Notes: generated from the letters alone by a model not told the origin. A stretch of DNA of 64,000 nucleotides from Nonomuraea harbinensis (GCF_019396385.1 NZ_JAHKRN010000028.1:1-64000); one strand, 5' to 3'. Counted from the stretch's first letter, positions 47,303-56,033 are shown. Program-made: numbers and translations.

Positions 47303-48555
47303 TGGCCGGCCGGGAAGAGGTGACACCGCGCCGGGCCCCGGGACCGCCCCAGGCCGGCCGTGATCTCACCCCGCCCCGGTTGCGGCCGCGCGACGTGCTC
47401 AGGGTCGGCGCGGTCGGGCTGCGCACCCGCCCGCTGCGGGCGTTCCTGTCGGCGCTGGGCATCGCCATCGGCATCGCGGCGATGATCGGCGTGCTCGGCA
47501 TCTCCTCCTCGTCCGGCGCCGAGCTGGACCGCCAGCTGTCCGCGCTGGGCACGAACCTGCTCACGGTCTCGTCCGGGCAGACCCTCAGCGGCGAGGAGGC
47601 CAAGATGCCGGTGGAGGCCGAGGCGATGATCGAGCGCATCGGCCCGGTGCTGTCGGTGTCGTCGGTCGGGCAGGTCCAGGACGCCAAGGTGTACCGGTCG
47701 GAGGAGATCCCCGAGGCGCGGACCGGCGGCATCTCGGCCTACGCGGCCCGGCTCGACCTGCTCGACTCCGTGGGGGCTACGCTGCGCGCCGGCACCTGGC
47801 TCAACGCGGCCACGCACGCCTACCCGGCCGTGGTGCTCGGCTCGGCCACGGCAGAACGGCTCGGCGTCGGCGCGGTCGGGCCCGACACGCAGGTGCTGGT
47901 CGGCGGCCGGCGGTTCACCGTCGTCGGCGTGCTGGAGCCGGTGGCGCTCGCCGTGGAGCTGGACACCGCGGCGCTGGTCGGCTGGCCGGTCGCGGAGGAG
48001 CGGCTGGGCTTCGACGGCCACCCCACCGTGCTCTACACGCGGGTGGACGAGCGGCACATGGACGCGGTACGGGACGTGCTGGCCGGAACCGGCAACCCGG
48101 AGGCGCCCAACGAGGTCGACGTCTCCCGCCCGTCGGACGCGCTGGCCGCCAAGCAGGCCACCGACCAGGCGTTCACCGGCCTGCTGCTGGGCGTCGGCGC
48201 GGTGGCGCTGATCGTCGGCGGGGTGGGGGTCGCCAACACCATGGTCATCTCGGTGCTGGAGCGGCGGGGCGAGATCGGCCTGCGCCGCTCGCTGGGCGCC
48301 ACCCGCGGCCAGATCCGCACCCAGTTCCTGGCCGAGTCGCTGCTGCTGTCGGCGATCGGCGGGGTCGGCGGCGTGTGCGTCGGCGCCGCCGTCACCGTCG
48401 GCTACGCCGCCTACGAGGAGTGGCCGTCCGTGATCCCCGCCGAGGCGACGGTGGGCGGCCTGGCCGCGACGCTGGTCATCGGCGCGGTCGCCGGGCTCTA
48501 CCCGGCGATCCGCGCCGCCCGCCTCTCTCCGACGGAAGCCCTGGCCAGTCCCTGA
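47302..48555 (+). CDS. MacB-type ABC transporter permease (FtsX-like)
   Basis: 417-residue permease. One transmembrane helix follows a basic N terminus (about 40-65), then a large extracytoplasmic MacB periplasmic core domain, and three helices carrying the FtsX domain at the C terminus (LLGVGAVALIVGGVGVANTM..., RRGEIGLRRSLGATRGQI). The ATG overlaps the ATPase stop. The stop codon lies in a 19-bp direct repeat (48551-48594). Confidence 0.94.
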   Translation: MAGREEVTPRRAPGPPQAGRDLTPPRLRPRDVLRVGAVGLRTRPLRAFLSALGIAIGIAAMIGVLGISSSSGAELDRQLSALGTNLLTVSSGQTLSGEEAKMPVEAEAMIERIGPVLSVSSVGQVQDAKVYRSEEIPEARTGGISAYAARLDLLDSVGATLRAGTWLNAATHAYPAVVLGSATAERLGVGAVGPDTQVLVGGRRFTVVGVLEPVALAVELDTAALVGWPVAEERLGFDGHPTVLYTRVDERHMDAVRDVLAGTGNPEAPNEVDVSRPSDALAAKQATDQAFTGLLLGVGAVALIVGGVGVANTMVISVLERRGEIGLRRSLGATRGQIRTQFLAESLLLSAIGGVGGVCVGAAVTVGYAAYEEWPSVIPAEATVGGLAATLVIGAVAGLYPAIRAARLSPTEALASP

Positions 48556-48594
48556 CCGACCGGGCCCGGGCGGTTCCTGACCGACCGGGCCCGG
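48551..48594. repeat. 19-bp direct repeat over the permease stop codon
   Basis: CCTGACCGACCGGGCCCGG occurs at 48551-48569 and 48576-48594 (period 25). Each copy contains a GGGCCC palindrome and a TGA. Looks like a recent small tandem duplication; it may also serve as a weak terminator between the convergent genes. Confidence 0.75.
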
Positions 48595-48611
48595 CGCCTA
48601 CGGACGCGCGG

Positions 48612-49835
48612 TCAAGGCCCGTCCGCGAGCAGCGTCTCCCCGATCCAGCCGTCCGGGGCGCACCCGGGCGGGATCGCGAACACCGCCGAGCCGATCGCGG
48701 TGATCCACTCGTTGAGCAGGTCGCCTTCGGCCAGCCGCCGCTGCACCGGGACGAACTGCTTGTCCACGTCCGCCTGGTAGGCGGCGAACAGCAGCCCGGA
48801 GTCGGGGGTGCCGTCCTCGGCCAGCCCGTCGTCGTAGTTGTACGGCCGCCGCAGCATGCGGGCGCCGGGATCGTCCACCCGGGCCCGCCTGATGTGCGCG
48901 TACTCGGAGATGACGGGGAAGCCGAGCCGGTTCAGCCTGCCGAAGTCGGGCTCGTCGTGCTCGGCCCGGCCGGTGAGCGGCGCGCCGTCGGCGAGGCGGC
49001 GGCCGATCGTGAACTCCCTGCCGGTCCTGTCCAGCTCGTCCCAGGTCTCCAGGTCCATGCGGATCCGGCGCAGCACCAGCGTGGTGCCGCCGCGCAGCGG
49101 GCCCTGGCCGAGCCAGACCGCCCGGTCCAGGTCGGCCGGGTTGACGGTGCCGTCGAGCTGGCCCATCAGGTTGCGCTGGGTGGCGCCGGCGGGCTGGACG
49201 TGCGCGCCGCGCCGGAAGCCACGCTGCGTCCAGCGCACCCGCGCGAACGCCCGCGCGTCCTTGACCACCATCCGCAGCGCGTGCGCGACGGTCAGCGGGT
49301 CGTCGGCGCAGATCTGCACCAGCAGGTCACCGCCGGACCAGCGGTCCTCCAGCTTGTCCGTCTCGAACTCCGGCAGCTGCCGGACCGGCGAGTCCACCCC
49401 GGCCGCCTCGAACAGGCCGGGGCCGAACCCGAACGTGACCGTCAGCCTGGCGGGGGAGGCGGCCAGTTCGGGCTCGGTGTCGGCGAGCGCGCCCCGGCCC
49501 AGGGTGAGCCGGCGCGCGTCGTCGGTCAGCAACCGCATGAGCCGGGCGATCGGCTCCCGTCCGGTGCCGCGCTTGAGGTCGAACGCCACGAACACGGCGT
49601 GCGCCTGCGGGGACGTGGCGATCCCGGCCTGGTGGACGCCGTGGAACGGTTCCGTGGCCGTACCGGACGGGACCTCCGTGGCAGCGCCGCTCGGCGAGGC
49701 GCCGGCGGACGTGCCTGCCATCGTGCCGGCCACCGTGCCCGCCACCGTGCCCGCCACCGTGCCCGCCGCCGTGCCCACGGCCGTCGCCGCCCCGGCCGCG
49801 AACAGCCCGCGCCGGGTGATCCTCTGCTCGGCCAT
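48612..49835 (-). CDS. Tat-exported DyP-type peroxidase (EfeB-like)
   Basis: 407-residue haem peroxidase. A twin-arginine signal (RITRRGLFAAGAAT) is followed by a repetitive GTVA linker encoded by 12-bp DNA repeats, then the two ferredoxin-like DyP folds. The distal motif is GQLDG (family GxxDG) and the proximal haem His lies in AHIRRARVDD; RRPYNYDDG is also conserved. Start overlaps the stop of the copper chaperone gene (TGATG). In EfeUOB systems such enzymes act on haem or iron; here the partners are a PCuAC protein and a membrane protein instead. Confidence 0.93.
   Translation of the reverse strand: MAEQRITRRGLFAAGAATAVGTAAGTVAGTVAGTVAGTMAGTSAGASPSGAATEVPSGTATEPFHGVHQAGIATSPQAHAVFVAFDLKRGTGREPIARLMRLLTDDARRLTLGRGALADTEPELAASPARLTVTFGFGPGLFEAAGVDSPVRQLPEFETDKLEDRWSGGDLLVQICADDPLTVAHALRMVVKDARAFARVRWTQRGFRRGAHVQPAGATQRNLMGQLDGTVNPADLDRAVWLGQGPLRGGTTLVLRRIRMDLETWDELDRTGREFTIGRRLADGAPLTGRAEHDEPDFGRLNRLGFPVISEYAHIRRARVDDPGARMLRRPYNYDDGLAEDGTPDSGLLFAAYQADVDKQFVPVQRRLAEGDLLNEWITAIGSAVFAIPPGCAPDGWIGETLLADGP
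49717..49776. repeat. 12-bp tandem repeat in the DyP Tat-linker
   Basis: Five copies of a 12-base unit near GCCACCGTGCCC, in frame, encoding a repeated Gly-Thr-Val-Ala on the minus strand. Copy number changes would lengthen or shorten the linker after the Tat signal without a frameshift. Confidence 0.85.
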
Positions 49836-50353
49836 CAGTGGTCCGTGCCCGGCTGGTAGTCCTCCTTCGCGCCCGCGAAGTCCTTGCCGACGGCGGTGAA
49901 CTCCAGCGGGGGACCTTCCTGCAGCGTCAGCGTGAGCGGGATCTCCGCGCCGGGCTTCACCTCCTCCTTGACGCCCATCAGCATGATGTGGTCGCCGCCG
50001 GGCTTGAGCTCGTGGCTGCCACGCGCCGGGACGACGAACCCGCCGTCCTTCGGCCGCATGATCATCTTGTTGTCGGACTCGACCACCTCGTGCAGCTCGA
50101 TCTCCGGCGAGAGCGGCGAGGCGCCCGCGACGACGGTGATGGGGCTGTCGGTGTGGTTGACGAGGGTGCCGAACGCGGCGGTCATCCCCTCCTTCACCGC
50201 CTTCACCCAGGGGTCGGTGATGGTGAGCGCCTGGGCCGGGGCGGCGGCCTCGACGCTGGTGGTGGGCGCGGGCCCGGCGGCCGGGGTGGCGGCGCCGCAG
50301 CCGGCGAGGAGCACGGCCGTGGCGGTGACGAGCAGGGCGGAACGGGTGTTCAT
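49835..50353 (-). CDS. PCu(A)C-type copper chaperone lipoprotein
   Basis: 172-residue lipoprotein with lipobox LAGC and a cupredoxin-like PCuAC domain. The Cu(I)-binding pattern is visible as an LHEV histidine, methionines in KMIMRP, and HIMLMG further on, matching the H(M)X10MX21HXM type of site. These proteins deliver copper to cytochrome oxidase and other extracytoplasmic enzymes. I start at ATG 50353, 7 bases from GGAAGG; an ATG two codons earlier is too close. It is between a membrane protein and the DyP peroxidase in one operon. Confidence 0.9.
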   Translation of the reverse strand: MNTRSALLVTATAVLLAGCGAATPAAGPAPTTSVEAAAPAQALTITDPWVKAVKEGMTAAFGTLVNHTDSPITVVAGASPLSPEIELHEVVESDNKMIMRPKDGGFVVPARGSHELKPGGDHIMLMGVKEEVKPGAEIPLTLTLQEGPPLEFTAVGKDFAGAKEDYQPGTDH

Positions 50354-50412
50354 GGACATGCCTTCCTGCGCCCGCGGCGGAAGTCGCCGGGGCGTCGGTC
50401 ATCGGAAAAAGG

Positions 50413-50964
50413 TCAGCGGATTCCGATGACCGCGGGCGGCCCGCGCCCGCTGACGGCATGCCGGAGGATCGCCGAGCGCAGCACCGGCGGCTCGGCGTGG
50501 GGCAGCTCGACGAACGGCGTCGCCGGCACCGGCAGCAGCACGGTGACGAGCCGCGTGGCCAGGCGGCGCAGCAGCCCCCACAGCGCGGCCTCCCCGCGCG
50601 CCAGCCAGAGCGCGGTCAGCCCGACCGCCCACCCGTGGGCGACCAACATCCCGAGGTCGGGGGCCAGCCCGGCCGAGGCGTGCGCGGCGTGCGCGGCCCC
50701 GGCAGCGGGGGAGACGGCGTGGGAGAGCGAGAACATCACGTGCAGGACGAGCTGCAGACCGCCCAGCAGCGCCAGGATCGCCCGCGGGCCCCGCTCCCGC
50801 CCGGCCAGCGGGTACGCGCCTCCGGCGGCCACGAAGAACCCGGCCACCATGGCCGGCCCCGGCACGCTCCCGCCCGCCAGGGAGTGGGCCACCATGCCAA
50901 GACTGAGACACACCACGGCGAACACCGCGGTGCGGGCGAGGCGGAACGGAAGGCTGGACGGCAC
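50413..50964 (-). CDS. Multi-pass membrane protein upstream of the PCuAC gene
   Basis: 183-residue protein with four or five hydrophobic helices and a His-containing segment (SLSHAVSPAAGAAHAAHA) between helices. I do not recognise a named family. Its position first in the PCuAC-DyP operon, and the histidines, suggest a part in copper handling, but that is inference. GTG start; 59 bases separate it from the chaperone gene. Confidence 0.7.
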   Translation of the reverse strand: MPSSLPFRLARTAVFAVVCLSLGMVAHSLAGGSVPGPAMVAGFFVAAGGAYPLAGRERGPRAILALLGGLQLVLHVMFSLSHAVSPAAGAAHAAHASAGLAPDLGMLVAHGWAVGLTALWLARGEAALWGLLRRLATRLVTVLLPVPATPFVELPHAEPPVLRSAILRHAVSGRGPPAVIGIR

Positions 50965-51050
50965 GATGCCGACATGATTTCACGCCACCCCCTCGGTCCT
51001 TCTCCCGACACAGCCCAAGATTTCCGGCGAGACCGGCATAATGGCGCGGG

Positions 51051-51734
51051 ATGCTGACGCCCACGGACCCGCACGCGTACGCGGCGGCGATCGCCCCGGT
51101 CATCGACGCGGTCCACGTCAACCTGCACGCCGCCACACGCAGACCCGGCGCCCTCGGACTGCTGAACGACCTGCGGTTCACGCTCCCGCTGCGCACCCTC
51201 ACCAGACGCGACCTGGCCGCCGTCCACCGGTACGGGGACGACCGGGAGGAGAGCATCCGGGAGCACGTCCGGCGCGGCGAACTGGCCGACGACGACGGCA
51301 CGCTGCGACTGACGGAGCGGGGCCTGGACCTCGTGCACGGGCTGTACGAGACGCACGCGGCCGTGGCGGGCCGGATCTGGCGGGACCACGACGTCGAGAC
51401 CCTCGCCGCGCTGGCGGGACGGGTGCTCGGCAAGGCCATGGCGGAGCCGGGTGACGCGCTCGCGGTGATGGCTCCCCCGTACGAACCCGAGGGGGCACCG
51501 GCGGGGCTGCTGCTGTTCAACCGGCTGGCGGCGCTACGCTACGCCCGCGCCGACGCGCACGCGGCGGCCTGGCAGGCGGCGGGACTGACCGCGGCCGAGG
51601 TCGTCGCACTGGAGCCCGGCCCGCTGCGCGAACGCATCGAGGCGGGCACCAACCGCCGCGCGGCGGTGCCGTACGAAGCCTTTTCCGAGCCGGAACGCGA
51701 AACCCTCTATACCGGCTTGCTCGCACTGGTGTGA
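51051..51734 (+). CDS. Winged-helix protein of unknown function
   Basis: 227-residue cytoplasmic protein. The first half has a winged-helix-like layout (helices, then LADDDGTLRLTERGLDLVHGLYETHAAVAG as a putative wing and linker helix); the second half is helical. It resembles actinobacterial MarR-like helix-turn-helix proteins, without a close family I can name. CATAAT at 51037-51042 lies 8 bases before the ATG, suggesting a leaderless message. Confidence 0.7.
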   Translation: MLTPTDPHAYAAAIAPVIDAVHVNLHAATRRPGALGLLNDLRFTLPLRTLTRRDLAAVHRYGDDREESIREHVRRGELADDDGTLRLTERGLDLVHGLYETHAAVAGRIWRDHDVETLAALAGRVLGKAMAEPGDALAVMAPPYEPEGAPAGLLLFNRLAALRYARADAHAAAWQAAGLTAAEVVALEPGPLRERIEAGTNRRAAVPYEAFSEPERETLYTGLLALV

Positions 51735-51811
51735 GAGGTCCGAAACTCACACCTCCCGGTAACTAGCCGAAAGGCGCACTATGGTACGTACCTCGGTAAG
51801 GGAGGGGCGTG

Positions 51812-52330
51812 GTGGATCAGGACCTGCCCGGCGGCGTGCGGCTCATCGTGGGCGTCGACGAGACTCCGGCCGCGCGCTGGGCGCTCGCCTGGGCGATCGG
51901 GACCGCGCGGCTGCGCCGCATGGCTCTCGTCGCCGTACATGTCAGCCGGGCTCCGGTGCACCCGTTCCCGGAGGCGCTGCCCGTGCAGCACGCCATCAGA
52001 TCGGGTGAGGAGGCACGCTGCGGCGAGGTGATCGCCGGCGTGTTCGAGGACGTGGCGGGAGGCCTGCCGGAGGACCTCCACACGGTCATGGTGTCCAGGG
52101 TCGGCGATCCCGGCTACCACCTCGTCGACCTGGCCCGCGAGGGCGACCTGCTGGTGCTCGGGCGCAGCCGCCGCGGCCTGCTCAGCCGCATGTTCCTGCC
52201 CTCGACCAGCATGTACTGCGCGCGTCACGCCAAGACGACGGTAGTGATCGTGCAGCAGCCCACCCCGCCCGACGAACCCGAGATGTCAGAAGACCGCTCC
52301 CGCCGGTTCTGGAGCCGCAGGCACGATTGA
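51812..52330 (+). CDS. Universal stress protein (UspA family)
   Basis: 172-residue single-domain Usp. It begins with the LIVGVDETPAARWALAWAI strand and ends with the ATP-binding pattern VLGRSRRGLLSRMFLPSTS and a final VVIVQ strand. A charged tail of about 25 residues follows. I use the second of two adjacent GTG codons because GGAGG at 51801-51805 is then 6 bases away. It is convergent with the copper ATPase gene, with a terminator between. Confidence 0.88.
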   Translation: MDQDLPGGVRLIVGVDETPAARWALAWAIGTARLRRMALVAVHVSRAPVHPFPEALPVQHAIRSGEEARCGEVIAGVFEDVAGGLPEDLHTVMVSRVGDPGYHLVDLAREGDLLVLGRSRRGLLSRMFLPSTSMYCARHAKTTVVIVQQPTPPDEPEMSEDRSRRFWSRRHD

Positions 52331-52347
52331 CGCGCGAAGCCCGCCGC

Positions 52348-52368
52348 GGGCCCGGCACTGCCGGGCCC
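52348..52368. terminator. Terminator between universal stress protein and copA genes
   Basis: 9-bp stem GGGCCCGGC / GCCGGGCCC with an ACT loop, between two convergent genes. Confidence 0.7.
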
Positions 52369-52381
52369 CCGACGGACGGTC

Positions 52382-54583
52382 TCACTTGAAAGCGCGCAGC
52401 CGCAGGCTGTTGCTCACCACGAACACGCTGGAGAACGCCATCGCGGCTCCCGCGATCATCGGGTTGAGCAGCCCCATCGCGGCCAGGGGCAGCGCGGCCA
52501 CGTTGTAGGCGAACGCCCAGAACAGGTTGCCCTTGATGGTGGCGAGCGTCCTGCGCGACAGGCGCAGCGCGTCGGCCGTCACCCGCAGGTCGCCGCGGAC
52601 CAGCGTCAGGTCGGACGCCTCGATGGCCGCGTCGGTGCCGGTGCCCATGGCCAGCCCGAGGTCGGCCTGGGCGAGCGCGGCCGCGTCGTTGACGCCGTCG
52701 CCCACCATCGCCACGACCTTGCCCTCGGCCTGAAGGCGCTTGACCACCTCGACCTTGTCCGCGGGCAGCACCTCGGCGATCACCTCGTCGATGCCCACCT
52801 CGGCCGCCACCGCGCGGGCGACCTTCTCGTTGTCGCCGGTCAGCAGCACCGGGGTGAGGCCGAGCCGCTTCAGCTCCGTGACCGCCTCCGCGCTGGTGGC
52901 CTTGACCACGTCGGACACCACCAGCACGGCACGGGCCCGGCCGTCCCAGCCGACCGCGACCGCGGTGCGGCCCGCGGCCTGCGCCTGCTCCAGAGCCTCC
53001 ACGAGCTCGGGGGTGAGGTGCTGCGACCACTCCTCCAGCAGCCTGGGCCGGCCGACCAGCACCGCGTGCCCGTCGACGACGCCCTGCACGCCGAGCCCTT
53101 CGACGTTCGCGAAGTCCTCGACCGTGGCGTCCGACCGGGCGGCCCTGGCCACGGCCTGCGCGATCGGGTGCTCGGATGCGTGCTCCAGCGCGCCGGCCAG
53201 GCGCAGCACCTCGGCCTCGTCCTCGCCCTCGGCGACGTGGACCTCGGTGAGCGTCATCCGGCCCTCGGTGACCGTGCCGGTCTTGTCGAGCACGATCGTG
53301 TCCGCCTTGCGGGTGGACTCCAGCACCTCCGGGCCCTTGATCAGGATGCCGAGCTGCGCGCCCCTGCCGGTGCCGACCAGCAGCGCCGTCGGCGTCGCCA
53401 GCCCCAGCGCGCACGGGCAGGCGATGATCAGCACCGCCACCGCCGCGGTGAACGCCGCGCCCGCGCCGTTGCCCGTACCGAGCCAGAACCCGAGCGTGCC
53501 TACGGCGAGCGCGATCACGATCGGTACGAACACGCCCGAGATGCGGTCGGCGAGCCGCTGCACCTCGGCCTTGCCCGTCTGGGCCTCCTCCACCAGCCTG
53601 GCCATCTGCGCCAGCTGGGTGTCGGCGCCGACCCGGGTGGCGCGGACGACGAGCCGGCCGCCCGCGTTCACCGTCGCGCCCGTCACCGCGTCGCCCGGCC
53701 GCACCTCGACCGGCACGGACTCGCCGGTCAGCATCGAGGCGTCGACGGCGGACGTGCCTTCCTCGATCACGCCGTCGGTCGCGATCTTCTCGCCCGGCCT
53801 GACCACGAACAGGTCACCCGCCTTGAGCTGGTCGGCCGGGACGCGGCGGCCGTCGGCCAGCTCCACGTCCTTGGCGCCCAGCTCCATCAGCGCCCGCAGC
53901 GCGGCCCCGGCCTTCCGCTTGGACCGCGACTCGAAGTAGCGCCCGGCCAGGATGAACGCCGTCACCCCGGCCGCCGCCTCCAGGTAGATGTTGCCGGCGC
54001 CGTCGGTGCGCTGGATCGTCAGCTCGAACGGGTGGATCATGCCGGGCATCCCGGCCGTGCCGAAGAACAGCGCCCACAGCGACCAGCCGAAGGCCGCGAG
54101 CGTGCCCATCGAGACCAGCGTGTCCATGGTGGCGGTGCCGTGACGCAGGTTCGTCCAGGCCGCCTTGTGGAACGGCCAGCCCGCGTACACCACGACCGGC
54201 CCGGCCAGCGCCAGCGACAGCCACTGCCAGTAGCGGAACTGCAGCGCCGGGATCATGGCCATGGCCACCACCGGGACGCTCAGCACCACCGCGACGATCA
54301 GCCGGTCGCGCAGGCTGTTGTCCGGCTTCTCCGCTTCTTCCTTGGGCCCCTCGTGGGGCAGCTCGGCCGTGTAGCCGGCCTTCTCCACCTCCTGGACCAG
54401 CGCCAGCGGGTCCAGGTCCGCGGGGAAGGTGACCTTGGCCTTCTCGGTCGCGTAGTTGACCGTCGCCGTGACGCCGTCGAGCTTGTTGAGCTTGCGCTCG
54501 ATCCGGTTGGCGCAGGAAGCACACGTCATGCCGCCGATCGAGAGCTCGACCGCGCCCCCGCGGCCGTCGGTGAGTGATGTCAT
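52382..54583 (-). CDS. copA: Copper-translocating P1B-type ATPase
   Basis: 733-residue Cu(I) efflux pump. One N-terminal metal-binding domain (GGMTCASCANRIERKL, about residues 15-80) precedes eight transmembrane helices. The ion path has the CPC motif in IACPCALG; TGES is in the actuator domain; the phosphorylated Asp is in DKTGTVTEG; SEHPIA and GDGVND are in the catalytic domain. I start at ATG 54583, correctly spaced from AGGAG. It ends the copZ-secreted protein-copA operon, which is preceded by CsoR-like operators, so induction by copper is expected. Confidence 0.96.
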   Translation of the reverse strand: MTSLTDGRGGAVELSIGGMTCASCANRIERKLNKLDGVTATVNYATEKAKVTFPADLDPLALVQEVEKAGYTAELPHEGPKEEAEKPDNSLRDRLIVAVVLSVPVVAMAMIPALQFRYWQWLSLALAGPVVVYAGWPFHKAAWTNLRHGTATMDTLVSMGTLAAFGWSLWALFFGTAGMPGMIHPFELTIQRTDGAGNIYLEAAAGVTAFILAGRYFESRSKRKAGAALRALMELGAKDVELADGRRVPADQLKAGDLFVVRPGEKIATDGVIEEGTSAVDASMLTGESVPVEVRPGDAVTGATVNAGGRLVVRATRVGADTQLAQMARLVEEAQTGKAEVQRLADRISGVFVPIVIALAVGTLGFWLGTGNGAGAAFTAAVAVLIIACPCALGLATPTALLVGTGRGAQLGILIKGPEVLESTRKADTIVLDKTGTVTEGRMTLTEVHVAEGEDEAEVLRLAGALEHASEHPIAQAVARAARSDATVEDFANVEGLGVQGVVDGHAVLVGRPRLLEEWSQHLTPELVEALEQAQAAGRTAVAVGWDGRARAVLVVSDVVKATSAEAVTELKRLGLTPVLLTGDNEKVARAVAAEVGIDEVIAEVLPADKVEVVKRLQAEGKVVAMVGDGVNDAAALAQADLGLAMGTGTDAAIEASDLTLVRGDLRVTADALRLSRRTLATIKGNLFWAFAYNVAALPLAAMGLLNPMIAGAAMAFSSVFVVSNSLRLRAFK

Positions 54584-54603
54584 CACCCTTCTCCTCTCAG
54601 GCG

Positions 54604-55542
54604 TCAGTGGCCGTGCGGTCCGGTCTCGGCCGTGAAGGCCGCGGTGCGCACCTTGCCGTCGTGCTTGAAGTCCAGGAACAGGCGGTAGGAACCGGTGCTG
54701 GGCACCTCGGCGAAGAACGTGATCTCCGGGCCCGCCTTGCCGGTCTCCTCAGGATGGACGTGCAGATAGGCGAGATCGCCGGCCCTGAGGGCCACCAGGT
54801 GTCCGTAGGCGCCGAGGTAGGGCTCCAGGTCGGTCACCGGCTCGCCGTCCTTGCTCACCTTGAGCGTCAGCTTGCTCGACCGGCCGGGCTCCAGGCTCCC
54901 GGCGAGGCTCACAGTGTAGTCACCGGTCCGCGCCTCGGTGCTCGCGTGCGGGAGCTCGCGCGGGCGGTAGTCGCCCGGCACCTGCAGGTCGAGGCCGAGC
55001 GTCAGCTTGTCGGCGCCGGTGGGCTTGAAGTCGGCGAAGGCACGGTACGGGCCGGGCTCGTCCAGGGGGAGCTTCACGCGCCAGGTGCCGTCGGCGGCCA
55101 TCTCCGGGTGGAGGTGCCGGAAGATGGTCAGGTCGCGGGAGGCGACGATGAGGTGCAGCTTCTTGTCGTGCTCGACGTCGAACTCCGTCACCGGCTTGTC
55201 GCCGGGGCCGTCGACGGTGAAGCGGAAGTCGTCGGGGTCGTCGGTGGCGAGGCGGGTGAAGGTGTAGCCGTCTTGGGAGACCTGGAGCCCCCCGGGGGTA
55301 TCCGTAGCGCCTGAATGCCCGCTGTCGGCGTGGCCGTCCGCGCTGTCGGTGCTGCCGTCCTCGGCCTGCTCACCCGTTCCGTGGTCCATGGCCGTCTCTC
55401 CCTGCTTCACCTGCTCCGCCGTACGGCCGGTCGGGCCGGGGGCGGGCCCGATCTGGCCCGCCGCGCTCCCGGCGCCCAGCGCCGCGGCGAAGACCACCGC
55501 GAGCCCGGCGCCGTAGAGGCCCAACCGGCCTGCCGTTCTCAT
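54604..55542 (-). CDS. Secreted His-rich protein of the copper operon
   Basis: 312-residue exported protein: hydrophobic N-terminal helix (about 8-30), an Asp/Gly/His-rich low-complexity segment with several histidines (MDHGTGEQ, DGHADSGHSG), then two similar beta-rich domains that each contain a histidine-bearing strand (IFRHLHPEM and YLHVHPEE). The HLHP/HVHP pairs look like extracytoplasmic copper ligands. It lies between copZ (4-bp overlap, ATGA) and copA. I know it only as a recurrent neighbour of actinobacterial copA; its biochemical role is not established to my knowledge. Confidence 0.8.
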   Translation of the reverse strand: MRTAGRLGLYGAGLAVVFAAALGAGSAAGQIGPAPGPTGRTAEQVKQGETAMDHGTGEQAEDGSTDSADGHADSGHSGATDTPGGLQVSQDGYTFTRLATDDPDDFRFTVDGPGDKPVTEFDVEHDKKLHLIVASRDLTIFRHLHPEMAADGTWRVKLPLDEPGPYRAFADFKPTGADKLTLGLDLQVPGDYRPRELPHASTEARTGDYTVSLAGSLEPGRSSKLTLKVSKDGEPVTDLEPYLGAYGHLVALRAGDLAYLHVHPEETGKAGPEITFFAEVPSTGSYRLFLDFKHDGKVRTAAFTAETGPHGH

Positions 55543-55751
55543 GACACCCCCACCAGTTCGTAGCCGGCCTCCTTGACCGCGCCGCTGATCTCCGCCTCAT
55601 TGACAGGACCGTCGCTGACCACGGTCAACCGGCCGCTCTTGAGGTCCACGTCGACGGAGGTCACGCCGGCCACCTCGCCGACCTCCTCCTTGACGGAACT
55701 CACGCAGTGGCCGCAGGTCATGCCCTTGACGGTGTAGGTGGCGGTGCTCAT
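55539..55751 (-). CDS. copZ: Copper chaperone (heavy-metal-associated domain)
   Basis: 70-residue cytoplasmic chaperone made of one HMA domain. The metal-binding GMTCGHC is at residues 10-16, with the ferredoxin-like beta-alpha-beta pattern following. It would pass Cu(I) to CopA. Of several in-frame starts I choose ATG 55751, six bases after AAGGAG. First gene of the operon; three palindromic operators lie 54-136 bases upstream. Confidence 0.94.
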   Translation of the reverse strand: MSTATYTVKGMTCGHCVSSVKEEVGEVAGVTSVDVDLKSGRLTVVSDGPVNEAEISGAVKEAGYELVGVS

Positions 55752-55804
55752 CGCATGCTCCTTCATATGCTCGTACGTGATGCCTTGTATCGAGTCTAAC
55801 ACCG

Positions 55805-55819
55805 TACCCCCCTAGGGTA
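55805..55819. promoter_or_regulatory. CsoR-like operator 1
   Basis: TACCCCCCTAGGGTA, an imperfect G/C-tract palindrome of the kind bound by copper-sensing CsoR repressors; nearest to copZ. Confidence 0.7.
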
Positions 55820-55839
55820 TGTCGTGACCCTGGCTGTGC

Positions 55840-55856
55840 ATACCTGGAGGGGGTAT
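55840..55856. promoter_or_regulatory. CsoR-like operator 2
   Basis: ATACCTGGAGGGGGTAT, 35 bp from operator 1 (start to start), sharing the terminal TACC and GGGTA elements. Confidence 0.6.
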
Positions 55857-55870
55857 GCGGAGGACGATAT

Positions 55871-55887
55871 ATACGGCTAGGGGGTAT
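55871..55887. promoter_or_regulatory. CsoR-like operator 3
   Basis: ATACGGCTAGGGGGTAT, 31 bp from operator 2. It shares the TAGGG(GG)TA arm with operator 1. Confidence 0.6.
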
Positions 55888-56033
55888 GTCAATCCTCGGC
55901 GCCGCGTGTTCCTTGAACAATCCGACATCTGGTCCGCGCAAACACGGGGACCGCCGCCATCCCTTGCTAGGCTGCAAAGCATCCGTTGGGTCTTGCCCAG
56001 CGGGCGAGACCGTCGAAGAAGTGGGGTCACACA

